NCBI GenBank assembly: GCA_031841125.1
Contig: CM063113.1
Span: 24,883,312 to 24,947,311 of the forward strand
Reading direction: 5' to 3'
From: Acanthococcus lagerstroemiae
Taxonomy: Eukaryota > Arthropoda > Insecta > Hemiptera > Eriococcidae
Length of the DNA: 64,000 bases
Position numbers and translations under genes: made by a program. Below the pieces are notes generated by a model that was given only the letters and a program-made list of their open reading frames with translations, was not told where the DNA came from and did not search any database. Positions 24,601 to 36,600 of the stretch are shown here, piece after piece (positions within the stretch are counted from its first letter, which is position 1; every line of letters begins with the position of its first letter).

Positions 24601-27600
24601 TTTTTGTCTGTTGAAATTGAAACCCGATCAGTCAGAATTGAACGAATTTCATGTACCCACCTAATTCGTTTTTTTTTGTTTTTTTTGTCGCCTGAAAACT
24701 GAAACCGCTTTATACAAACTTTTTATATCGCGTCAAATCCACACGAAGATTTCAGGTTTCTCAAGGATATTGCGTATTCTAAAATGTCAACGCGTATCAT
24801 GTTTTAGTTTTTACCCACAGCGTGTTGACGTTTTGTGAATATGAAAATGAGTTTCGGTCTTCGTGCAACTAACCTGTCCGTGTTGAAGTCCAAGGGCTGC
24901 TAAGTCCAGTAATAATGATCAGTGGTTAGGATCCTAATGAACGCTGATTCCTCTTTCGAAATGGGGAGTCTTTCCAGAACAAAACTACTTTATGAACAGT
25001 ATTGCGTTTAAAAGGGTTGAGGAGGGGGTGAAAATGAGCAAATGCTCATTGTCACTTAGTCGGAAAAGGCATCCTTGAAAACAGTGAAAAAGAGGAAAAC
25101 GAAAATAGTATGCAGAAAGGGAGGAGAGAACGATGGAAGACGGGAAAATCGAAGAAAAACATGAAGACGACCGTGGTCTTGGCATAGATACGGACGAGTC
25201 GTGAAGAGCCCTAGAAGTTTTCGAACAGGTCTGGAAGCGACAAGCCCTGAAACAGTTTTCAAAAGATTTGGTGAAGTCTTAAGTCTTGAGAATGGTCTAA
25301 TGATGGTCTTGAAGATTTTTAAACTTGAAACGTCTTGAGAAGTATAGAAGCATTTTAATGCTTACACTAGTCTGAAAAAGCCTTAAGAAATCTGAAACAA
25401 GTTTTAATGGGTCCAAAAGAGTCTTAAATGAGGAGTTCATGAGTCGTACTTTTAACAAGTCGTTCTGAGGATGAGTTCATATTAAAACAGTCGGGAATGG
25501 TTTTAAAGATCCTTGAATACGCATCGAAGAGTTCTAGATTAGTATGGAGAAGCTTAGAGCCTTAAACGAATTTAAAAATGTCCTGAAGATTTTAAACGAG
25601 TTTTAAGTCTTAGTGTATCCTGAACAAATTCGGAAGCTTGAAAATTGTCTAGAACAGTGGCGGTTATGTTTGGGGAAAGGAGGCAAGGGCCTCATGAAGA
25701 AATCTAAAGGCTAGCCCCGTGGGAAAATTTCTACTAAGTACACTGTTCTCCACATACTTCAACCCGAGTAAAACTGTTGAAGTCTCTTTGTGACTTGTTT
25801 AGAGCACTCTTTTGAAACTTCACCAAAGTTGCTTAAGACTGCAGAAGAGCTTATAAGATACAATCAATACAAAAATCGACTGTTTTGTCGAAGGTCAAAT
25901 TTTTGACATAGATTTTGATACAGAAGTTAAGTATTCATGTCAACATCAACTTTGGGTGCAATTCTACATCGAATTCGATACTGAAGTTGATATAAAAGTC
26001 AATGTCGACGAACCAAATTCGACCAAAATATCAATATCTTGTCGAAAAAATGACAGCGTTCACGTGTCGACGTTTGTTTTTAAGAACACTTTGAGCGTTT
26101 TCTATATTTAATTGACTGTTTTATACGTATGAGGTACGAAAAATTGTAGTAATGGGTAAAAACAGTTCGAAGAAAAATTTTTGAAAAAAGTAAATTAGAA
26201 AAATTGAAAATAATAGTAAGAGAGAGGGATGCAAAGTACAATTTGTACCACCTCCCCTTTCCGCATTCAATTTCAGCAACAATAAACTTTTTCTGACTCT
26301 ACAAAAAAGTGTTACGAATAATATCAAAACTATCTTACCCCCTACTGGGTACAGATAGCTATGACTGGTGTGGAATAATCAGAGGCGCATGGAAGCAACA
26401 GGAGAGGGGATGCAATTTTATTAACTAGACATGTATCGTTAACTAACTCGCGAAAACTTTTGAGATCGACAAGAAAGAGGGGGTCAGCACTTTTGAGATC
26501 TTACCAGCTGCCGTTGATATAGTTTTACAGGTTGATAGTTAATTTTGCTAAATTTTCCTATTCTGGAAAATGTTTGCTGGAGGCTCCCCTTCATTTCCCT
26601 CCCTTCTGTACATAACTGAGAATGATCTTGCGAAATCTTGAGCATGCTTGAACTTAGAGAATTTTGAGCAAGTCTAGTACTGAATAAGCCTGGGAAAGTT
26701 GTTAACAAATCTGGACGAGTTTTCAGACTAGTCTGGAAGAGTCTTGAAAGTATTTGAAGGAGTCTTAAAGAATCTTAAACTTACCTGGACAAGTCGGAAT
26801 GAGTCATGGACGTGTTCGAAGAGTCTTGAGGAGTTTCAGAAAGTTTTTAACTTGTGTGGAACAAGTGTCAAACAAGCCTTGATGAGTCTTCAAGATATTT
26901 GGAAGAGTCTGAAAGCGACTAAAACAAGCCCAGATAAGTTTTAAAGAATATTATAGATATATTTTGAGAAGTTTCGAGGTGTCTTGAACAAGTCTGAAAT
27001 GCGTTGACAAATCTCCAACGAGTCAGGTGTAATTGATATGAAAATCGAATTTGACGAATCAGGATTTTTAAGCAAAAACTCCCCCCCTTTCCTCCCCCTA
27101 GCCTAGCTTATTCGGTTTACTGAGGCTTTCTGGATGAGTCAGGAAATTCTGAATTTAATTAGCTATTTTGATAGAGTTTTTTTAAAACTATTTTCTCTTA
27201 AAAATGACATACTGACCTAAAATTGATGTTTTTACAGACTTTTTGGGGCTATTTCAGGTAGAGCTCCAATTTTCGAAACAATTGTGTCAATTCTAAGTTT
27301 TTTGAGAAAAAGTTTTAAATTTTCAACTTTTTGGGAAAGAAAATTATTTTAAAATCATTTCATTTGAAAAAATTGGAAAATCGTAGCAACCCTATTATGT
27401 GTTGTAATAATTTTAAATTTAAATTTTTCGAGAAAAAAACTTTTAATTCATTTCACTTGAAAAAAAAAATTGAAAAATCATAAAAGTCTTATTATTTGTT
27501 ACAATAAACTATATGGACTAAAAATTGTTACGTTGTACATAGTTTGGGAGGAATAGAAGTATAAAAATTAGGTTCAATGTTCCAAGACCTTTAATTTCAT

Positions 27601-30600
27601 ACCTATGAAGCCATAGTTTTATTGGGACTTTTTGGGAATATTTCACGTTTTCTGAAACTATTTCACTTTTATAGGGACTTTTCATGGACTATTTAAGTTT
27701 CGTTAGAGACTTTTATACGGCCTTTTTTTTTTTTTTCATTTTGAGCGCCTAAATGTCCGGTTCCTGCTAATAACTTATAAAATGACATTCATAATGGGTT
27801 TAATAGAAATTGAGAGCTCCCCCCCTTCGTACAACATCTATCCACAGGTACCACAGTTTGCTAATTAGAAGCGAATTGTTATTAGAAATGAATTTATCGA
27901 CCTTTTAAAACTGTAAGACGACATCTGTATTGAATTTCTTGAAAATGTTGAGCTTCGCCCTCCTCCCTCTGGTTTCAGTTTACCGCCAAACCGACATAAA
28001 AATCGAGTTGTGACCTTGTAATTCTATAGCCAATCTTGATTTGATGATTCGTGCCAGTGACTGGTATAAAGAGTAATAATAGAGTTTTCATTTATGATAC
28101 TGAAAAACAATGAAGAACATGAATGTCAAAGTGTGTTATCTAGTGAGAGGGGGTCAGAGGTTGGATAAATTCTGGGAGTAGATGGATGAAAATATGTAGG
28201 AATGCTTTTGAGTGTGATTTGCCTCCCTTCTGATCGCTGTCGTCGGTAACATCACATGAATGTCAAAAATTCTACGTTTTTTGTCATAAAGCCTTCGTTG
28301 ATGCTGTGAGTTGATGTTATGTCTGCCTCTTTCCTTCGTTTTGGGACTTCCGGTTGAAGAAAATATACCTTATATAATTTTGTCGGTAATTTCAAGTAGA
28401 ATATTTTATCACAGTAGTATTGTTACCTTAAAACGTTCAGTTTTTAAAAATGCGAAAAACTGATTTTGGGGAGTTTGCATCACATTTAGGGAACGTCCAG
28501 CTATCGGACATACAGGCATTTTTTCTGTTATTTTGTGGCACACACCGAGAAATTTCGACTTGACTACTGGACTCCAAACTGTCGGGGCCTCGAGGCTGTT
28601 TACAAACAGTTTAGATGCAGATATTCAGAGAAGTTATAAAATGCCGCTCCTAGCTCAAACAATAGACTATGCTAAGCAATATGTCTGGCATGTTGCAGAA
28701 CTAGGTGTTTAAAGGGGTAACGTTTGTATATTTATTTTGATGATGAATTTTAATCGTTTATGCATTATGGTCGTGATGTAATATTAGTCGCAGTAAATTT
28801 TAAAGGCGGATGATGTAAAAATTCAAAGTGTGGACTATTGAATCTCAGATGAATGGATTTAAAATGGTCCGTATAGTATAATTACATTGAGCATTAAATT
28901 AGAGATATTAATATTAAATATTTTCTATTTTATCTTATCGAGTATTAAATGAGAGATATTTAATATTAATGTCTCTTATTTAAAGGTCGTTCATTAATTG
29001 TGTAAGGGCCTTAAGGGGGGTGGGGGGATAAAAATCCCTATATAACCTTGCTTGGGGTGAGGGTGGGAGGGGTAAAAGCCATTCTTATGTAATATTTTAT
29101 TAGGTTAAGTTTTAACGTAGCAACCACTCAGGCAATACATTTTTTGTATGCAGCCGCTAAAGATGAGTAAATAGATGTACAGTGAAACCTATCTATAGTA
29201 GAAACTCAACAGACTACTTCAAAAATGTCCATAGTGACAGATTTTCCACTTTAACTAAGTAAACCCCCTCCCCTCCTCCAAGAAGTCTATATAGTATTAC
29301 AATTAGAAATTGATTCTCTCTTCGCTAATGTATATTTTTGTGTACAATATCGTTAAATTGTCCTATCTGACTATTTCCTGTGTGATACGATGCAAATGCT
29401 TTTATCTCCTGCATTTCTATATGGAATAATGAGCTGTTGTTAGTCACTGACTGGGCAGAACGGGTTGCCAATCCCTTCAGCCCTAATGATTAATACTCTG
29501 ATTAATTTTTTAAAGATAGTTGCTTTGAATCTTAGCTTTAATTTAAATATGTATTATCCAAACATTAAATAACTATGTCAAAAAATAAAAATCTGGTTTT
29601 ATGTGATAATAATAAATTATTTTACCGTATCTGAACCTTTTCAAACAATATTAATTTATTTTAAAGCTTTTTAGGAAAATTTATGAAAAGATCTTACATA
29701 ATGAGGGGCAGGAGGTTAAATTAATCTTATGTGTCCTTACACGGTGGTAGAGGGGGCTCAAAAATAGCCAAAATCGTCCTTACGTAATTAATGAATGACC
29801 CCTTAATACTCAATAGGATTATACTATACGCCCCAATTTACAGCCATTTATCTGAGATTCAATAGTTTTTACTTTAAATTTACCCCAACTAATATTTACA
29901 TCATGACTATAATGCATAAACGATTAAAATTCATCATCAAAAGATACAAACACTGTCCCTTTAAACACCTAGTTCTGCAGTATATCAGACACGTCACTTA
30001 GCATAGTCTATGTACATCGCCTGGCTCATTCGACTTGCTTCCACTTTTCCACAATGTGGGACTATGGTAATGGATATAGAGAGGGGAACTTCCAATGATA
30101 TGTTTCTGGGTGCATTTTGCCATATTTAATTTGACATGGATTGTAAATGCCGCTGATGGTTTACATTGGCCTGTTTGTAAACAGTTTACATGCTGATGCT
30201 CAGCGTCCAAGCTTCATGGTCTTCTTGTAATTTCCGGATTGTAATGGCCATGGCTCGGTTCTCAGCGTCCGGCTACATGTTCATCTTGTGGCTGCCAGGT
30301 TATAATAACTTTTGGTGCATCTCCCTGCTCAGGAGGGCTATTCCACTAACTTAGTGTCCATTTCGGAGTGTGAGTGAATTTGGTAATATTCCACTAACGT
30401 TTACCCCATGTTCAATAGGCATAAGTGGCGTAAGGAGCATAAAGGACTCATTCCACTATTTGGTCTGCTAGCTTAGTTAACACTAAACGACTTATTCTTT
30501 ACGCCTCCGTAAGCTAAATCTCAGGTAGCGTTAAGGGCATAAAGTGCTTAATGTAACAAAAAAAAAATGAACTATTTTCGATTGATAAGTGATAACACTG

Positions 30601-33600
30601 TGATAATACCGGCGAAAAAATCATTAAAAAATCGTATTTTCCTTCTCTTCCATGAAAAATGAACTGTTTAGTTTCGAAATTTTGAATAATTAAGTTTCGA
30701 AATGGCGGCGTTTATTAGTGCAGTTACAATTCCCACTGAGTGATGTTGAAGATGAAGAAATTTAATTGGAAAACCATCGAATGCGTTATGACTTGGAAAT
30801 TGAAAGAGTAAGGTATCGTCCTAAAAGCGTATATGTGGGCTGACCGGAAGAAAGGGACCTCAGGGCAAAAAAAAACATTTTTGTGACAACAACAACTGTT
30901 TTTGACTAATTTTTGGCCGCTCTTTCGCCTGGTGTAACGGCTGTAAGCCTTCAAAGTTGAGTGTCTCCGTAACGTGAAAACGTTATCAGTTTTGTTTATC
31001 CGCTCTCCTGTAAAATTTACATTTTTGCGCTGAGGTCCCTTTCTTCCTGTTAGCCCACATATAGTGATAGCTTCGACCATATATTGTATGGTCGAAGAAT
31101 AATGATGATTTTCATAGGATATTCTGAGTCATTAAAAATGTATTTACAGCCATTGTAAATGAATGTAGATGAATTAATTCTGCATATGCGAAATGATAGA
31201 AGTGATGGTTTTAAAAACTCAAAATAATATATATTAAATAAAAAAACACATTATCAGCACATTATCAGAGGAAAAATAAGATTGAAAATGAAAATTGCAT
31301 TTTTGTTTTCATAAGGCATTTTCAACTCTTAGCATCACCCAATATTAGCGCTACCTAGGTGGCTAAGTTGCACACTACAATAGATGAATACAAATTAGTA
31401 TAATAAGTATCAACAATTGCTCCTGATACCAAGCCCATTAAGTCAGTTAAGCAAGATTGTTTATGCTCTTCAGGCCTCTTAAGTCGCATAAACATTAGTG
31501 GAGTAGCCTCCCAGTCTACTTGCGTCTGCTTTTCCAGAATGCAGGACTGCAGCAATGGGAAGAGGAGAGGGTGTCAGTGATTTATTCTTGCACGCATTTT
31601 TCCGTAATTCGACACGGCTCGGACATGACCCTGAAAATTGAGTTTCAGTCTGTCGGCCCTGTTAGTAAATAGTTTAAATGCTGGTACGCAGCATCCAGCT
31701 CCGTGATCAGCTGCCGTGTTATAATAACTTATGGTGCATCGCCCGACCCACAGCATCCAGCTCCATGATCATCTTGTGGCTACCGTGTGGTAATAAATGT
31801 CGGCGCATCGCCCGGCTCGTTCGACTTGCGTTTATTTGTCCGGACTGCAGGACTGCGGCATTTGAAGTCGAACCGCGCCAGTTAATTGGATTTGGTCTTC
31901 TGTGCGCCAGGTCAGCCGGTTTCGTCCGAGTGTTTTCCTCTAATTACCACACTGGGCGCAGGTCCTTTTCGTTCATCACGGTGCTGATTTTTCCTACTTT
32001 TTTTTTTCGGTAATATTTTTTTCTCTGTGCTCTTGATCGGGCCTGTATCACCCCGGCAGTTCGCCCATCGAACACGATTTATGCAATTGAGAAGACGAAT
32101 CAAAAAGTAAGCGGCAGGAGGAGGAGAACCCGAAGGAAGGCGCACACCGATTCTGTCGATTTGAGTGCGGTTCGAGTCGTTTTAATTTGCGCGAATTCGC
32201 ACACGACTTACTCTCGGATCGGGCTGCGAGATAGTACATAATATTTAATAATCACGCGCTGGTTTAATTTTAAGCTCTGATAAGTTTAATTTTTCTGGCC
32301 GGTGATTTTCGTATAATACACCGTCGTCTTCTGTACGGCGTCTCCGGCCGTTGTTGCCCGTCGAAACAAACGTAAACGTAACCAGAAACTGGGTTGGCTG
32401 ATGGTGGACTTGCGAGGAGCTGCTGCTCACCGAGAGCAGTAGTTATCGTTGGCAATCGTAAAATAATAGTTCATTGTTGCAGTTTTTATGACCGTTTTTC
32501 GTGTCCGGTCTCCGGTGTGCCTCTATATCGCTGCACTCGGCGGAGACGCGCTATCCGTACAAATTGTTTCCTTTAATTGGACACTGGATATTAATTTTTT
32601 TCGAGATGATGGTTTAACGTCGCGAGCAGTTTTAATTTTCGCGTATTATAGTCGTCGTCGTTATATTGTTTTTGTATTTCTTCTTTTTTTTTTCCTCTCT
32701 TTCTCTGCATCGGCCGGCTCATGTTGGAATTAAATTTTATTCATTTTGCAGCTGGTGGTGGAAACGGTCACGGAGTAAATGGACAATTACCGAACGCTCA
32801 GAATACCAGCAGCTCACCAGCGAACGCGAAATCGCCGGCCTATCAGCACAGAAGTAAGTCGTGCATTTGTAATCGAATGTGCTAATTTTACCGGAAACAC
32901 ACGGTGGCATCGTGCTATGTGGGTGCTGGGAATGGTTCTTCGGAGAGATGTATTGAATGCTGTGGCATGTACTTGAAGTGCACCCGGATGAGATGTGTTT
33001 TCGGTGAGGGGGTGCTTGCAGAGGCAGAATTACGGGTAGCTAAAGTATGCCCCCGTGTAAGACCTTGCGGAGGCCTACATAGTGTTGAACTTATTACCCC
33101 GCGAATAAGTTCGCAGATACGTAGCGGTTTTTGGAACTGCTACAGTACACGACCTCGTGAAGCCTCATGAAGTCTCGTGAGAAGAGAAAATGAAGATGAC
33201 CCCAACTAGAAAATTGCATGTGAAAATGAAAATTAAAAATAACGTACGCCTAATTTCATTGAAAAATACTAATTATTTGGATTTCATCCCAGAAGCGGTA
33301 ACTTTGAGGGGATCTAAGTACTATATAATGTGAGACAACAGTCCTAATTAAGAATCTTTTAAATTATTCCAGGTTCTAGACTAGTTTATGACTCTTCCAA
33401 ACAGACACTCTTGTAGCAGTTTTTTAAACTCACAGCCTCTTACAGCTATGTTTAAAACTATGCAACACTGCACGAGACATGTTTGAAACTATCACACTTT
33501 GGTCCAAACTCGTTCAAGAATATTCCCGGGTCTGATAGAGTAGAACTTCGATAACTGGAATCTCTGGGGACCAAAGTTTTCTTCACTTCAATGGGTTTTC

Positions 33601-36600
33601 ATTTAGAAAAGTTTCAGTTAGGCAGGTCAAAAATGAACATTTTCCACTTCAATTCAAATTCAACTCAAAATAGCATTTATTAGTATATACTGAACAATGC
33701 AGTTAACAGTGATATATTACATATTACGTAGTACCATTGTGAGGCAAGGTCAGTGTTTTCGCTAGTGGTGCCCGAAGATTTGATTGCTGAGTTTCTTCGT
33801 ACTTGGGCTCGCGCCGGGTGCTCTTCTCGTTCATATACCAGGGTCCCATTCCCTGGCAATGGCCTCCCCAATCCTATCTCAGGCTTTCCTGTTTTGAGCT
33901 GCTATACCCCATAGAACCCCTTCCTTCCTTACAATTTCTTGACTCCATCTCTGTGCAGGTCTACCCCTTCCCCGTTTCCTATCGTGTGGGATCCAGTTTG
34001 TAATTCACTGTCTCCGGGTCTCGTTTTTATCATGTGTCCTGCATAGTTTATTTTTAGTCTCTTTGCCAAGTATAGGATGTCTTTCGCTTTTGTTTTTTGC
34101 CTAACCGTTTTATTCCTGATATTATCTCTCAGCCTAATATTTAAAATGCTCCTAATACTGTTTTGTGTGGTCAATAGCTTCCTTGTTATTGCTATTGGCG
34201 TTGTCCACGTTTGGGCCCCATACAGCAGGATCGGAATTACATAAGATTCCAGCATCTTAACTTTGGACCGGGTGCTCAATTTTCCTTTGAAAATACTTCT
34301 CAGAGCCCAATAGCCCTTCCAGACTTTCTCTTTCTTCACTTCTATTTCCTTTTCCATTTTACTGTTGAAAGAAATAGTTTGGCCTGGATATACAAAGTTT
34401 TCCCGATTTTCCAGAATAAGGTTTTCCTGATGTGATTTTTCTTCCCTCCCTGTTGCACATGTACTTCGTTTTAGCCCCGTTTATTTCCAACCCTGCCTTT
34501 GCACTTGCAGTAACCAGCTCTTCTAGCATTTATTGGATCTCATCTCCGTGTTCGCTTATCAGGACGATATCGTCTGCAAACCTCAAGTGGTTTAGTGATT
34601 TTCCATCAATTTTTATTCCGAACTTTTCCCAGTCTAGATCTTTGAAAACTTTCTCCTACAGTGCGTTGAATAGATTCGGTAACAGGAGAACACATTGTTT
34701 GACCCCCCTCTGCAACGAGAAGGTGTCCCCCTTTTTATCCAACTTAACGTGGGCCTTGGAGTCTAAGTAGAATTTTTTCAACGTTTTTATGATTTTTCCA
34801 TCCACCACCTGGTCACTCAATGTCTCCCATAGGTAGCTGTGGCTTAAAGAATCAAATGCCTTTTGGAAATCTACGAATATCAAGTGCAGTTCTATCTAGT
34901 ATTCTTTTGCTTTGTCCATTAGCTAGTTGACGATGTGTATGTGGTCCATCGTGGACAGCCTCTTCCTGAAGCCAGCTTGCTCAGGTGGTTGGTGACTGTC
35001 GAGCTGCGGGTATAATCTATTAATGACTTGCATTAAGGCTTTGCATATACATGAGGATAAACTAATGGGTCTGAAGTTATTTAGTTGTGTTTTATCCCCT
35101 ATTTTATGCAATAGAATAATTTTGGATATTCTCCACTGTTGTAGGGGTTCTCTTAGCTGGATGATTTGGTTGAATATGAGGGTCGGGGGTTTTGCCAAAA
35201 TATCGCCGAATGTTTTTAAAGTTGAGTTTTCAATTTTATCAGGCCCATGAGGCCTTACCACTTTCTAATTTGCTAAGTATGTATTCTACTTGACGGTTTG
35301 ATATTGGGGGGGGGGGAATTCATAATGAACATTTTCCACTTACGCAATCCCCCTCCCCCAAAAAACACAATACAATACAATTATATTTGTAGTTATTGTA
35401 TGTATTACATACGCTTAAATTGACATCAGTGGGAAACAATGTACGATGTAATTTTTGTCTGTACGGTAATTGTACAATTATTTCGTGATGCACGTTCAAT
35501 TCCACTAAGCAGAGTAAAGAGACGCAGATCTACATTGTCACAATTTTCGAAGTACGACCGAAGCGTATGTATTGAACGTAGCCCATCTTTCCGCGTAATG
35601 AGAGGTTCAGTATCTTCGGGTTCTTCGTCTTTATTTTCGGCAGCATCACCTCAATTTCCTTATTCGAGCAACATTCCACTCTTAGAGGTTTTTTTGTTCA
35701 AAATTGGTTCCACTTATAAACCGTTATATCCAGGCTTTTTTACATGAGAAGAGATAGGCGAGTTCAAGGGACCAGCAAATTTTTTCCACTTAGGGAATTT
35801 TAGGGCAAAATTCTACGTAGACAAGTTCCACGTATAAAAGTTCTACTGTATAAGCTTATTAGGACCGTTTCAGACACCAGTTTTGTTGTAAGACTTCCTT
35901 CAGACCTGCTCAGTAACTTGAAACCTGTTTTAGGTATTCATACAGTCACATTTAAAACCCTACACAAACTTTTTCAGACTCTTCGATACCTGTACACAAG
36001 TCTTTCGAGATTTCCTCAGATCTATATGAATATCTTTGAGTCTCATTTAGCCACTATATCATGCCTGAAGAAATCTTAGCAAAGTTCTAAAAAGCCTAAA
36101 AGAATATTGAACCTGTGTGGACTAGTCTTGAATAGTTTTGAACAAGTTTGGAAAGCCTCAGAAGTCTCAATTAAGCCTGTATTAGTCTTGAATGAGTCCC
36201 GGAAAAATGTCACAGACACAGTTGGTCTGAAGTTTGCTTGGCGGAATCTTGAAGTCCGGAAGAATCTCAAGAAGTTTGAGACAATTCCAAGCTTTAATTG
36301 AGACGATGTCAAACTATTTTACGCTCGATTAAAATGAGTCTGATAAAGCTTTGGGAATCGTCTAAGATCCGTTTAAAAGAGTGTTGAAGAAGTGCATAAT
36401 TATTAACAAGATTAGAAAAGCTCTTAGGAGTCGAATCCGAAATCTACCTGATGAGCAGGCGCGGTTCCACGGAGGGGGGAGGGGTTTCCCCTCTAAAACC
36501 AAAAAGAAACGAAAAATTCTGTGGGTGAATGGAAAGAATCTGTGGGGAAGGGGGAAATCTTTAGGGGAGGGCAGCAAAAAATTTCCTTCTGCCTTTTCCC

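Larger units (their letters stand above)
33632..35341 (-). mobile_element. RTE-like LINE, 5'-truncated, with perfect 18-bp target duplication
   Basis: AATGAACATTTTCCACTT occurs at 33632-33649 and again at 35324-35341, flanking minus-strand LINE sequence. The reverse transcriptase motifs run from 35260 down: NFRPISLSSCICK, PPEQAGFRKRLSTMDHIH, then IFVDFQKAFDSLSHSYLW, GVKQC, FADDIVLISEH (34545-34580) and ILLYGAQTWTTPIA, ending with KRLKINYAGHMIKT. The catalytic FADD box is intact, but stops and frameshifts separate the blocks and the endonuclease is missing. The 3' end has TAATAAATGCTATTTTGAG near 33665. Confidence 0.9.
33538..35848. mobile_element. pogo/Tigger-like non-autonomous element carrying a nested LINE
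   Basis: The left end GAGTAGAACTTCGATAACTG and the inverse of the right end CAGTAGAACTTTTATACGTG match at the start, with TA directly outside both (33536-33537 and 35849-35850). CAGTAGAAC-type ends and TA targets are typical of pogo/Tigger elements. Without the LINE it is about 620 bp and lacks a transposase. Right-side subterminal phrases TTCCACTTA and TTCCACGTATAAAAG recur. Confidence 0.55.

Noticed and set aside
35439..35747. 102-residue open frame in the pogo/Tigger-like element
   Set aside because: No resemblance to a transposase (no DDE-type context or DNA-binding motif visible); likely chance.
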